From contig JAUIRK010000953.1 of NCBI GenBank assembly GCA_030549495.1, positions 462,001 through 526,000 on the forward strand: a stretch of DNA of 64,000 nucleotides, written 5' to 3'. The notes under the pieces are model-generated. The model was given only the letters and a program-made list of their open reading frames with translations. It did no database searches and was not told the origin of the DNA. How positions within the stretch are numbered: position 1 is the stretch's first letter; each line of letters starts with the position of its first letter. Source of the stretch: Nectonema munidae (lineage: Eukaryota > Nematomorpha > Nectonematoida > Nectonematidae). Below are positions 22,001 through 32,210 of this stretch, piece after piece. The position numbers were made by a program, and so were the translations under genes.

Positions 22001-22833
22001 CTTTTACTCTCACACAATCATTCAACTCCCACCCACCCTCCAATGAAAATCTATATTTTTTGTGTGTTTTTGATATTTGTGCATATTATGATAAATTTCC
22101 GTAATTCTTCTTAATAAACAATAAAATGGTTGAAAAGACAAAAAAAAATGTTTTTATATTTTTTAAAAAACAGTCTTTGATCTTTTTGTTATTGAAATTA
22201 AGGTTTTCAATGTTTTGATATTCGGGTATTGTAACATAAGAACATTTTTCCCTTTCACCGTATAAATCTAAAACTTTTAAAACGCCTTTGCTAAAACATC
22301 TGCTCTTAAACCGCCTCATATTAAAATTTTAATGTATTTATGTTTAGCTCTTTTTCCTTATGGGGGTGAAGTATTTAATTACTCTCTCTAATAAGGCCAT
22401 CTATATATTACGACCAGTTATGACGAGTCGTAAAGGTGGTCGCTTAACTGAGAATCTACGGTAGTTTAAAAACGAAGTTCTAATTTAATTTTTCTATCAG
22501 GAAATCCGGAGATTCCAAGAAAAATTGATTATCTATAGATAAATAAAATTCAATATTCAAAAAGACACTTACATAAATTTAAAGTGTAAATTTACAGAAA
22601 GAACATTATAAAAAACGCCATTTTAAATTAGGAAAAAAAGTCTTGGTTTTTTTTTAAATTTCTTAGTAAACGAGTCGTTAGTTGTAACTCATAGGTACGT
22701 TTACCACAGGTAATACATAACCTTTTATTTATCAAAGAGTTGGGGAAATATCTTACAACCTTATCTTACAGAAAGTCGCTTACTAAAGGTACCGTTTCTT
22801 ACAGGTTTTATGATGTTTTGGTTCATTAAAAAA
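22001..22833. other. No gene recognised
   Basis: AT-rich sequence between the retroelement fossil and the LINE core. A 77-codon minus-strand open frame at 22319-22086 has no features I recognise. It may contain decayed LINE sequence. Confidence 0.4.
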
Positions 22834-23403
22834 TTAGGAAGGGTTTTTTTGTTTGTGAAAAACATAACAACAGTTTTTTTTATGATTTATGTTTAATTCA
22901 TTTGATGAACACCACTGAAATATTTTATCGATATTATAAGTGTACATATCATCGATCGATTTGTTATAGGTAGAAGTTTGTTTCAAGGGCAGTGAATATG
23001 TTAACAGTAATGCTATATCATCTGCAAATGATATAATCTTAAGATTTTGGTTGGAATTAAAAACCTCATTAATGTACACTATAAATAACAACGGGCCTAA
23101 AACAGACCCCTGTGGGACACCTTTTAATAAGGTTAGAGGATCAGGATAACAATTATTTATACAAAATATTTGTTCTCTTGAAGATAAATAAGATTTGAAA
23201 AACCTTATCGTTTTTTTATCAAAACCATAACGTTCTAGCTTTAGAAGGAGTTTATAGTGAGATATTGTATCAAAGGCCTTAGATATATCTAAAAAAAATT
23301 GCAAGAACGTCGCCATTATTGTCCAAATACTCGTACAGAGTATTTGTTAGGAAACTATGTGCGAAGACAGTGGAAGTATTAGCCCTGAAACATAAACTGT
23401 TTA
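22834..23403 (-). mobile_element. Outer LINE, downstream piece (reverse transcriptase palm), CR1/Jockey type
   Basis: A minus-strand reading of about 23330-22834 gives DNNGDVLA then FLDISKAFDTISHYKLLLKL, GVPQGSVLGPLLFIVYINE and ISFADDIALLL, the classical palm motifs of non-LTR reverse transcriptases. Upstream, sequence like FRANTSTVFAHSFLTNTLYE runs to the insertion point of the younger LINE at 23404-23414. The matching upstream half is at 28543-29760. Confidence 0.85.
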
Positions 23404-23414
23404 TCGTTTATCAG
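23404..23414. repeat. Target-site duplication, left copy
   Basis: TCGTTTATCAG. An identical 11-mer lies at 28532-28542. Together they bracket the inserted LINE exactly. Confidence 0.85.
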
Positions 23415-23441
23415 GTAGGTAGGTAGGTAGGTAGGTAGGTG
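23415..23441 (-). repeat. Tetranucleotide 3' tail of the inserted LINE, (CTAC)n
   Basis: GTAG repeated about six times on the plus strand, which is the extreme 3' tail of the minus-strand LINE. It lies directly against the target duplication. Confidence 0.85.
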
Positions 23442-23558
23442 GATTTCAAAGCACTTTCCAGCGTGAGCTGATATGCTCGCGTAAGCTTGAGAGTTGGTTA
23501 AGGAAGATGCAGATGTTGGTAGAGGTAGGTTGTCCTAAAAGTAGAAGAGAAAAGCAGA

Positions 23559-26500
23559 TTAGTTTGTTATAGGGTTATCGACGGTGGTGAGAGTTGTTTC
23601 AATGGTGTCAATGAGGGTTGCTAGGGATTTTAGTAGTGTTGGGTGTAACAGAAGATCTGAGAGTGTTGTTGGAGATCTGTTAAGTAAAGAAAGGCAGCGA
23701 AATAGAAGATCTTGGCGATGATAAGAGAAGATTTGACATGTGAATATGAGGTGGTATGGCGTTTCTATTGTGTCGCATCCGAAACGACAGTATGGATTTT
23801 CGCTTACTTTAATTCGGAAAAGATATGCTTTGCATGGGCAATGGCCTGATAGCCAACGAATGGTTGAACGAGGTGGTGTAAATTTTTTTGTTTTGAAAGT
23901 TGTGTGAATTGTGCTGATGTGTGGTAAAGAGGATATTAGTGCATTTTGAGATGAAGATATGGAAATCTGCCATTCTTCTAGAGTGGATAAGTGAATGTGT
24001 GTTAGAAAGGTTTTGAGCGGTAGGGAGTTGAGAGGAATGTGGGAGGTTAGGTGTAAGTTTGAGGCTAAGTAGTCTACGAGGGAGTTTTCTGGTATGTTTA
24101 GATGAGCAGGGCACCAACATAGGTGTATGTGGAAATGTTTGGTAAGATTGATTAGGGAGGAGGCGAGTTGAAAGGAGGGAAATGGGATGTTGTGTGATAG
24201 AGAGAGATCGTGGATTATGTTTTGTGCATCGGTATAGAAATGGATTGTAGTAAAGTGGGGAAGGAAGTGGTTAATGTTGTTAGTGATTGTAGTGCAGGCG
24301 TGTAAAAGGCTAAAGATTTCGCATTCGAGGATTGAGAGTAGAGGATTTAATTGGGATCGATGGGTGTAAAAGGGGCTAGTGGAAGAGCCTTTGAAGAAGG
24401 CGTAAGCAAAGGAGGTACTTAGGGACTTCTTTGAGGCGTCTGTGAAGATGCGTAGGGAGGTTGGTGAAGAAGTAGAGCGAAGGTATGAAATTGATTGTTT
24501 TGCAAAAAATTTATTTTTGCATATGGATGTTTTGAGAGGGTTTTGTGCAGATGGGTGAGTTAAAAGAGATGGGTGTATCGAGGGATGAACTAGGTAGTTA
24601 GCAATATTTGGAGCGTATTTTGCTAATAGATGTGAGTAGAAAGAATAGGATGGAGTATTGTGGTGGGGTGTGATCGGATGAAATGGGGGAATTAAGTTGT
24701 TGTATGTCAAGATGAAGCGCTTAATAATAGTTTTTTTAAGTTGAAGTTGTAATGGTAGGGTGTTAGTTAGAATTTCTAGGCATTGTGTGGAAGTAGTACG
24801 ATATGCGTTGGTGATGCAAAGTAGACAGAGACGGTGTATCTTGTTAAGAAAATGTATGGTTGTGGGGTGTTTTAAGGAGATGCCCCAGGAAAGAATTCCG
24901 TATTGAATTACTGGGAGGATTAAGGATGTGTATATGTATTTGGTGTGTTTGGGACGGAGGCCCCATTTATAAGAGATAGCGCTTTTAAGTGAAAAAAGGG
25001 TGACTGAGAGTTTTTGGTATATTTTTTTAAAGTGTATTGAAAATTTTAGGTTGGACTGAAGGTTTAGTCCTAGATATTTTATAGTCTTTGATGCAGTTAT
25101 AGAAGTAGAGGTATTTAAATGAAGGGGTAAATGTTCTATGCGTCTGCGTGTAAAGTGAATGAGGTTTGTTTTGCTGGAGTTAAAGAATATCTTATGTGTT
25201 ATTGCTCTTTCTTGTAGTCTTAGTAGAAATGAAGAGGATTTGGTGAGGTTTTCTTGTTGAGAGTTACTGGTGAAGGTGAATAATATGTCGTCTGAAAAAC
25301 ATTGGGAGAAATCAGTGTTGGTGTGGATTAGATCGAGAAGCGGGTCTATGAGAACTAGCCAGAGGATATCAGAAAGACATCCTCCCTGGGGAGTCGAGAG
25401 GGTTAGCTTATGGATGCAAAGGGAAGCGCGATGTCGGAAAATGAGACAGCGGTTTGAAAGGTATGAGCTAATAAATTTGATGATGTAAGGAGGAAATGAT
25501 TTGTGTGCAAGGTTAGTGATGATGGCAGGATGCCAGGCTGAGTTGAAAGCGTTGTTTATGTCTAAGAAGATTGTAGAAGAAATTTTCTGAGTAGAAAGAG
25601 AAGAGTCAAGGTAGGTGGTTAGACGCGATAGTGCTGTTTCCGTATTTTTGTTGGGAAGGTATGCAAATTGCGTGTGATGAATGAGGTTACGGGATAGGAT
25701 GTAGTGGACTAGACGTTTGCGAATGATTTTTTCGAAAAGTTTGCCTAGTATGGGTAGTAGAGTGATTGGTCGCCAATTTTGAATGAGGCTTGAATCTTTA
25801 TTGGGTTTAGGAATGAGTATGAGTTTGCCGATTTTCCAAACGTTGGGGAAATGTGAATGAGTAAGGCATGCATTGAAAATAAGGAGTAAATGTTTGTTTA
25901 GAATGTGTATTGATTTTTTAATATGTTTGGGTGAGATATGGTCGTAGCTAGATGAGGCATTTGTTTTAAGAGCGTTTACTGCTATGTTTAATTCATTTAG
26001 TGTGATTGGAGGAAAAATAGGGTTTTGGATGGAGTGAATGATGTTTTTAGAGTGTTCTCGAATTGTGTGGTGAAAGGGGAGATCAGAAGAGGGAGAGTCG
26101 GGGGGAAAGATTGTCGATAGAAATGGAGGGTTGTAGTGTGTTGTATGATCGGATGAGCAGGGAAGTATTGTTTCGGGGAGAATAGAAGGTTTTTTCTTTT
26201 TAGTTAGCCTATTGATGATGTTCCATGGGTTGTTTGAGTGTTGGCTGGTGAATTTTACCCATGAGTTCTTTTTAGCTTGAAGTATTGCCTGTTTGTATTC
26301 TTTTTTAACAGTAGAATGGATTGAGATGATTAAGGGAGTAGGAGATTTTCGTAGGGTTTTGATAATTCGTTTTAGATTGTTTTTTATTGCATTTAACTCG
26401 GGTGTCCAGAAATAGGCATGTTTTCTTTTAGGAAATGGGTTGATAGGAGTGGAGGATAAGATGGAATGTGAGACATGATCATTGAGAGATAGTGCTGCTT

Positions 26501-27296
26501 TATCGATGTAAGTGGGAGAAGAGAGGGATGTTAATGTAGGGAGTGAGTTGTTGAGAATGTTGAGATATGTAAGCCAGTGAGTTGTGTTTTTTTTTATAAT
26601 GTTGTTATAGTTTTTGATGGTTGTAGTGTTTATGTGAAGTTGAAATGTTATGAAGGCGTGATCTGAAGCTGATGGGATGTCTGAGATTGACCAATTGGAT
26701 ATTAGATTGAGAGTATTTGAGGTGGTTATTGTGAGGTCAATGTGAGAGGTGTATTGTTCGTTGTTACAAGAGCGTTGGTATGTAGGGTTTTTAGATTTGT
26801 CAGCGAGATATAGGTTGTTCGAACATAAGAAATTGATGACTTGTTGACCTCGTGGGTTTTCTTTGTGGTCCCAGATGTGGGATCGAGCGTTGCAATCAGT
26901 TGAGATGATTAAATGATATGTAGACGGGAGTGTGGATGTTGCAAGTGTTAGTGATTGGGAGAAATCAGAGGGGATGGCTATTGGGTGTGAGGGAGGAGAG
27001 TAAAGGGTTGCGAAAAGAAGAGGGTGAGGTTTGGTGTGAACAAGAACAAAGTAAAAATTGTTGGAAGAGAATCGTGGTAATGGTGTGTGGTGAACGGTTG
27101 ATTTTATGTAGATGCATGCTGAATAACAGGATAACGGTGACGTGTGATATAGTAAATAGTTTGGTATAATAGAAGAGAAGTTTGGATATGGTTCGTTAAT
27201 AGATATTACATCAAAAAAGTTTGAAATTAGAATATTATATAGGTTTGTCCAAGCGGCATTAGAGTGGTTGAGGTTAATGTGGAGAAAATTTAGCAT
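23559..27296 (-). CDS. LINE ORF2: APE endonuclease, reverse transcriptase, RNase H (1245 aa)
   Basis: Residues 1-225 form an APE-like endonuclease: INLN near residue 7, INEPY with E35, STDCNARSHIWD with D134 and N136, and SASDHAF with the SDH triad at 211-213. The reverse transcriptase spans about 430-700, with NWRPITLLPILGKLFEKII, FLDINNAFNSAW, STPQGGCLSD and FSDD at 667-670. A thumb segment follows (KYLGLNLQSNLKFSIHFKKI). The RNase H domain near 950-1080 keeps its acidic residues (IFTDAS, ECEIF, FYTDAQN, NSLVDYLAS). A C-terminal CRFGC...H...C cluster follows near 1180. No stop interrupts it. Family role: nicks target DNA and primes reverse transcription from the nick. The start is the ATG overlapping the end of ORF1. 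Confidence 0.92.
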   Translation of the reverse strand: MLNFLHINLNHSNAAWTNLYNILISNFFDVISINEPYPNFSSIIPNYLLYHTSPLSCYSACIYIKSTVHHTPLPRFSSNNFYFVLVHTKPHPLLFATLYSPPSHPIAIPSDFSQSLTLATSTLPSTYHLIISTDCNARSHIWDHKENPRGQQVINFLCSNNLYLADKSKNPTYQRSCNNEQYTSHIDLTITTSNTLNLISNWSISDIPSASDHAFITFQLHINTTTIKNYNNIIKKNTTHWLTYLNILNNSLPTLTSLSSPTYIDKAALSLNDHVSHSILSSTPINPFPKRKHAYFWTPELNAIKNNLKRIIKTLRKSPTPLIISIHSTVKKEYKQAILQAKKNSWVKFTSQHSNNPWNIINRLTKKKKPSILPETILPCSSDHTTHYNPPFLSTIFPPDSPSSDLPFHHTIREHSKNIIHSIQNPIFPPITLNELNIAVNALKTNASSSYDHISPKHIKKSIHILNKHLLLIFNACLTHSHFPNVWKIGKLILIPKPNKDSSLIQNWRPITLLPILGKLFEKIIRKRLVHYILSRNLIHHTQFAYLPNKNTETALSRLTTYLDSSLSTQKISSTIFLDINNAFNSAWHPAIITNLAHKSFPPYIIKFISSYLSNRCLIFRHRASLCIHKLTLSTPQGGCLSDILWLVLIDPLLDLIHTNTDFSQCFSDDILFTFTSNSQQENLTKSSSFLLRLQERAITHKIFFNSSKTNLIHFTRRRIEHLPLHLNTSTSITASKTIKYLGLNLQSNLKFSIHFKKIYQKLSVTLFSLKSAISYKWGLRPKHTKYIYTSLILPVIQYGILSWGISLKHPTTIHFLNKIHRLCLLCITNAYRTTSTQCLEILTNTLPLQLQLKKTIIKRFILTYNNLIPPFHPITPHHNTPSYSFYSHLLAKYAPNIANYLVHPSIHPSLLTHPSAQNPLKTSICKNKFFAKQSISYLRSTSSPTSLRIFTDASKKSLSTSFAYAFFKGSSTSPFYTHRSQLNPLLSILECEIFSLLHACTTITNNINHFLPHFTTIHFYTDAQNIIHDLSLSHNIPFPSFQLASSLINLTKHFHIHLCWCPAHLNIPENSLVDYLASNLHLTSHIPLNSLPLKTFLTHIHLSTLEEWQISISSSQNALISSLPHISTIHTTFKTKKFTPPRSTIRWLSGHCPCKAYLFRIKVSENPYCRFGCDTIETPYHLIFTCQIFSYHRQDLLFRCLSLLNRSPTTLSDLLLHPTLLKSLATLIDTIETTLTTVDNPITN

Positions 27297-28366
27297 AGGA
27301 ATTTGCTTATTAGAAGGTTATGTTGATTTTGGATGTGTTGTGTGTGTTTAATTTGGAATTCGCAATGTTTGGATGTAGCGTTGTGGTGATTGTGACAATT
27401 AAAGCATGAAAGTTTTGTGGAATCATTTTTGAAGATGCATTCCGATATAGAGTGGCCTCGATTTCCGCAGTGATCGCAATTTGGTGATGCAGCTTTGCAT
27501 TTGTTCGTTGAGTGATTGTGTTTTAGACAATTCTGGCATTGGCGATGTAATGGTTTTGCTAAGGTTAGAGTGAGAATGTGATGGTCAACAAAGAGTATAG
27601 GAGATTTAAGTAGATGTTTAAAAATGTTAGGGTTGCTAGGTTCTAATATAGCACTATAAGAGAAGGTTCCTGTGTTACCGGCTTGGCGTACTGTATTAAG
27701 GGTGCCAATATTTTTTAGGTTTAAGTTTTCGTTTGCTATGGTTTCGGAGAGAGAAGAAAGTGGTGTGGTTATAGGTATGCTTCTAAGTAGGAAGCGGGGT
27801 TTGAGGATAGGTAAATCTTCGGATTTAATGCCGTTATTTTGGAGAGTTTGATGTGCTAGTGCTTTTTCTTCAGGTTTAGAGAATTGGAAATAAATAGTGC
27901 CACTATTTGAAGACCGTGTATTAGAGATGGTAAGTTTGTTTTTATTGGTTTCTAAGTTTTTGACTATTTTTTGTCGGAAGGCAGCTTTCTCGGCTTTAGA
28001 GTCAGAGGGAGTAGGGGGGGCTATTTTTAGGGTAAGCTCACTATTTAGAGATGACTTAGACTTAGGTGGAGAGGGTTTTTGTCTATCCTGAATGTTGTTG
28101 GATAAGCTAGGTGTGGTTATGGATGAGACTTGTGCGTATGTAGGTAATGAGGGGCAGGGTGGAGTATGTGGGTGGTGAGTATGAGAGAGTTGTTCAATTT
28201 TGTTGGAGTGAGCAAGGGTTACTTCATATTTTAGATTATTAAGGAGGGTAAGGTCTTCTGCATTTAGAGAGGAATTTGCTATGAATTCATTGAAGAGATT
28301 TGCTATTAATTGGGTAGAGGTAAGGTTAGGGGTATCATCGTGACGTGCACGTTTTGGGTTAGACAT
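27290..28366 (-). CDS. LINE ORF1: nucleic-acid-binding protein with three zinc knuckles (358 aa)
   Basis: Begins MSNPKRARHDD. A middle region of about 130-260 resembles the structured part of ORF1 proteins in this group. The C-terminal part carries three CCHC knuckles: CQNCLKHNHSTNKC, CDHCGNRGHSISEC, and CFNCHNHHNATSKHC with altered spacing. These bind the element's own RNA in related LINEs. The stop at 27290-27292 overlaps the ORF2 start by seven bases (ATGCTAA), implying termination-reinitiation for ORF2. The frame is unbroken. Confidence 0.9.
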   Translation of the reverse strand: MSNPKRARHDDTPNLTSTQLIANLFNEFIANSSLNAEDLTLLNNLKYEVTLAHSNKIEQLSHTHHPHTPPCPSLPTYAQVSSITTPSLSNNIQDRQKPSPPKSKSSLNSELTLKIAPPTPSDSKAEKAAFRQKIVKNLETNKNKLTISNTRSSNSGTIYFQFSKPEEKALAHQTLQNNGIKSEDLPILKPRFLLRSIPITTPLSSLSETIANENLNLKNIGTLNTVRQAGNTGTFSYSAILEPSNPNIFKHLLKSPILFVDHHILTLTLAKPLHRQCQNCLKHNHSTNKCKAASPNCDHCGNRGHSISECIFKNDSTKLSCFNCHNHHNATSKHCEFQIKHTQHIQNQHNLLISKFLC

Positions 28367-28531
28367 GTAAAATAAGTGTGAGAGAGTGATATGGTATAAA
28401 GATAAAAATTTTAACTTTAATTAGTAAAGGTATAATTAAAGAGGTCCTGTTTGTAGATATTTCTCTAGGAGTAAATAATATTCGCCATTTTTAAAGATTG
28501 AGGGTGTTGTTGGTGAGAAACGAGAAGGGGG

Positions 28532-28542
28532 TCGTTTATCAG
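28532..28542. repeat. Target-site duplication, right copy
   Basis: TCGTTTATCAG, identical to 23404-23414. Confidence 0.85.
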
Positions 28543-29760
28543 ATTGTTTACAGTAAAAAAATTTAAACCTGTAGATAAATAATTTTTTCAAACAACTTAG
28601 AGATTGTGCTTATCAACGAAATTGGCCGATAATTCGCAATATTATATTTGCATCCCTTCTTCTTGTAAATGGGCACGCATTTAGTCATTTTCAAACATGA
28701 TGGAAACACAGAATGATCAATGCAAAGGTTAAATGCATTTAGTAGAGGTAAAGCAATCAAGTCCTTGACAAGTTTAAGATGATATGTTGAAATACTATAT
28801 ATATCCTCTGCCTTACTATCTTTTCATCAATACTACTCAATACTACAATGCTCATCAATACTACGCAGAACATTGTTATAATTTATTCTATTTGGAGAAA
28901 ATATAAATTCTACTTGATCTATATACTCAAGACTATTGCTATCACGTGACTCTGCAATTTAATTAATAAATGAATTATTTATATAGTTAAAAATATTATC
29001 ATTACTGATCACTTCTCCATTGGTATCTTTTAAAGTTAAAGATTCTTCATTTTTGTTTTTAATTATATTATTTATATTATTCCAAATCTCTTTATTATTT
29101 TTGTTTAGAAACATCCTATTATAATAGCTTTTTTTTTAGTGTTTTACACATTTGTTTTATTTCCCTGCAAAGTGAACTATACTTTTTTTCTGATTCAAAA
29201 TTAATTTTGTATTTTCTTTTTTTTTTATACTAGAAAAAAGTAAGTTTCGTTTTTTTATTAAGTCTAGCAGATCATTTGTGGCCCAAGCACAAATTTTCTT
29301 TGCGTATTTAGATTTAATAGGATTTTCTTGAATTACTCTAGACCTTTTTACACAATCACTTATCTTATCATTTATACTGTAGAATGTAGATTATGTCACC
29401 GGGAGTCATTTCATTTTTGTCATATTCCCAATCTATTGACAACATTAATTCAATAAAAGTGTTTTTATAAAATTTAGAAGAAACTTTCCTTGGAGTCAGA
29501 GAAGACATTGTTTTAATATCTAAACTGAACAAAATTGGAATGTTGTGTGAAATTGACGTTTCAAGATTGAAGGAGCAATATTTAAATTTTTCAGGGATAA
29601 ATATATTGTCTATAAGAGTTAAGGATTGATATCGCGTTGCTTTTGTTACTGAAGGAATAAGATTAAACTGCGTTAATAGATTTAAGAATTCTAATTGGTG
29701 TCTTCCTTTGTTCAATTTAAAAAAGTCAATGTTAAAGTCACCAAGAAAAATTGATTAGTT
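28543..29760 (-). mobile_element. Outer LINE, upstream piece (endonuclease end and reverse transcriptase fingers)
   Basis: On the minus strand, FLGDFNIDFFKLNKGRHQ, TRYQSLTLIDNIF and ETSISHNIPILFSLD (29760-29368) are the second half of an APE endonuclease. After a decayed linker, 28760-28563 gives MIALPLLNAFNLCIDHSVFP, CVPIYKKKGCKYNIANYRPI and STISKLFEKIIY, the fingers of the reverse transcriptase. The frame then ends at the inserted LINE and resumes at 23403. The endonuclease N terminus is missing beyond 29760, so this copy is 5' truncated or decayed. It is clearly older than the insertion. Confidence 0.85.
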
Positions 29761-30790
29761 TAAGTTTAAAAGTTAGAAACCACATTAATTTTCATATTAA
29801 TTTATTTAGAATCAGATACTAACTTGTATGTTATTAACAACTAAATTAGATTTCAGAAAGTTATTTCTATAGAAGTAAAAACAGTATTTATAGCTTAACA
29901 TTTTAATTTCAGAAAGGGTCAATATATTCTTTTGACACTTTAGTAACTTTATCAATGTTTTTTAAAATAAAATATCATAATTTAAAAAAGAGAAAATATC
30001 TTTACACTTGAAGTAGAAAAATTGAATTTTTGAAAAATTAACTACTTTCAAAATTTAATGGTCAGTTAAGGTTTTTCAATTTTTTATAGGGAACTTTTAT
30101 ATAATTTTATATTGTATTTTTTGTGGTTTGGAATATTCTCACATTAAAAATTATTTAGTGGGTCGGGTAGTTTAGTGTTCTGAACTCAAATAACAGATTA
30201 AATAAATTTTTCACTCCTGTCCTGATGTTGCAAAAATTTCCAATAAAGCTATATCGCTTATTTAAGTAGGCATGTTATAAGTCAAGATGATGTAAATTTT
30301 ATACTTAATTTGAATATAGCATCTATTTTTCGATAAATATTGATTAAAAATTTTAAAACTAGATCCTACTTGAATACAAATTCCAAAATTTATTAGTGAT
30401 TAAAACATATTATTCAACAATTTTAAAAAGGATCCTTTTTATTCTACTTGTAATACTTTCGGTAACTAGAGTGCTATTGACATTCAATTCATATTTGGCC
30501 TCTCGTTAAAACCATTCATTATGAAAAAGATTAAAGCTTGTTTTTAAAGTAACTTCGGGTAAAGTATACAACGATCTAAATGTTAAAATCAACTATTTCT
30601 TTCATAATAAGTCAAATCATAACGTTTGACATCAAAATGTTCCTTATATTATACTTGAATTTGAATAATCTCTCTTCTATCATCGATAAAATTTTCATCA
30701 TAAATTCTGCCAATCTTAATTCTAAGAATAAATAATAATAATTTTATTTATGAATGAAAAAAAACGATAAAAAAGTTTAAATGAAGATTA
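29761..30790. other. No gene recognised
   Basis: AT-rich sequence with no conserved peptide, no paired ends and no tRNA-like boxes that I can see. Confidence 0.5.
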
Positions 30791-30801
30791 AACTCTGTTT
30801 C

Positions 30802-30975
30802 GAGCCTCAATGGTTGTTAGGGTGTAACTCTTGAAGGTCAGGGGTTCGATTACCAAGGCTCCCAACTCTAAAAACAAATTCACAAAAACTGTGATTAACC
30901 ATCTTAAGCATAATGCAAGCATATAGCCTTACGGCTGAAAGTGCTTTGATATCTCAAACCAACCAACCAAACTAT
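30802..30975 (+). mobile_element. tRNA-derived SINE with a LINE-like 3' tail
   Basis: The head at 30802-30861 begins GAGCCTC and ends AAGGCTC (six of seven acceptor pairs). It holds an A-box-like TCAATGGTTGTTAGG and a B box GGTTCGATTACC. The 3' part (about 30904-30960) matches the 3' end of the LINE at 23415-28531, sharing GAAAGTGCTTTGA plus nearby GCATAT, AGC and ACG blocks. It ends in a short (CCAA)n tail. No certain target duplication was found. Confidence 0.75.
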
Positions 30976-31800
30976 GTTTAAAATAATTTAAAATTCCAAA
31001 TATGGGTTTTTTAAATTTAGAAACTATTCTCTAAAATTTATGGGAAAATTAATACAGATAATTAAATTTGTTTCCTAATATCTATAAAAAAACTATACAT
31101 ATATTTTTTTTCCTAAATAATATATATTTACCTCTAGGTTATTTTTTTCAATATAGGGTCCAACTAGACTAATAGAGGGGCTGAGACCCTCGGCATTATA
31201 AAAAGTCCCTGGATATAAATAAATATTGGTGACGGTATTAGGTGAAAATTAATCTATTATTTACCGGTGAATAAGGTTGACTGATTCACCGTAACAGAAC
31301 CGTGATTCGTGCGTTAATTCAATTCGCAATACGTTTAGCTAATCATAATAAATTTACATCTTTTTGCCAACTTGCTAAGAAAGAGCATTATTGACTTGCC
31401 AGCTTTCAATAAGTTAGCATCTAAGCATAAAGAACTTAATACAGTTTCAAGTAGTGTTAACTCTGAGGGAGGGGGGGATTTTACCTTCGCTGAAAAATTA
31501 ATTGACATAATTGGCTGAACCATGACCCTTCAAATTTTGTGACTTTTCCTAACATCGTTAGCTGCATGCCACCATTTAAATGATAGTTGATTGTCATTCT
31601 CATGTTAAAAACTGTCAATCAAAATTTTGACATTATCTGTAGTTTACCTTACTTAAGGTCTTATTTATAATTATATACTACCTTGATAATTTATAATTAT
31701 ATACAATTTTGAATACATATGACTTTCTATATTTAATTTCTTCAATAATCATGGCTACTTTTTAGAAAATGTTTTGATCTGAAATATATCTAATAAAATA
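30976..31800. other. No gene recognised
   Basis: AT-rich sequence. A G-rich patch (31468-31481) and short local palindromes are present but form no feature that I can name. Confidence 0.45.
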
Positions 31801-32210
31801 TTCCTTCAAATTTTACATAAAGTATAGGTTTTTTATTATATCGGCCATGCCGTTTGCATACTCATTTTTTACATTTAGAGAAAATACTTAGTGTTAATCA
31901 AATTTGTAGTTTACTTCTAAAAATTGTCTCCATAAACACTCATTCAAATTTTACATAAAATATATGTTTTTATACAAAATCAACTACGCTAATTTTATTT
32001 TTTGAAAATATTTGCAAGTGTCAATAAAATATTCGGCTTACGTTTGAAAAAGTACCTTTAAATGTATTATCTCAAATTTTATATGAAATATATATTTTAT
32101 TCTGAATCAACCGTGCTAGTTTCATTTATGTACTCCATTTTTGCATTTATGACTGGAAAATACCTATAAGTGTCAAAACTTTTGACCTGTGATTGGTTGA
32201 AAAATATTCA
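31800..32210. repeat. Three diverged tandem repeats of about 130-140 bp
   Basis: Each unit starts with a version of TCAAATTTTACATAAA.TATA (about 31804, 31942 and 32067). Each then carries a segment like AATCAACYRYGCTA, a TTTTTACATTTAG-like stretch and AAGTGTCAA.A. Units differ at many bases and by indels, so this is an old local amplification. No gene is involved. Confidence 0.55.

Larger units (their letters stand above)
23415..28531 (-). mobile_element. Apparently intact RNase H-bearing LINE (R1/LOA/I group), 5.1 kb
   Basis: Bounded by an 11-bp target duplication, with about 165 bases of 5' leader, ORF1 (28366-27290), ORF2 (27296-23559), about 120 bases of 3' UTR and a (CTAC)n tail. It inserted into an older LINE, splitting its reverse transcriptase. 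Both ORFs are unbroken, so the insertion looks young. The 5' end starts with a C-run on the minus strand. A decayed second copy lies at about 60280-63945 on the plus strand. The clade call rests on the APE endonuclease, the RNase H domain and CCHC knuckles in ORF1. R1, LOA and I lineages cannot be told apart by eye. Confidence 0.9.

Noticed and set aside
25270-27169. Plus-strand open frames within the intact LINE
   Set aside because: They are antisense shadows of ORF2.
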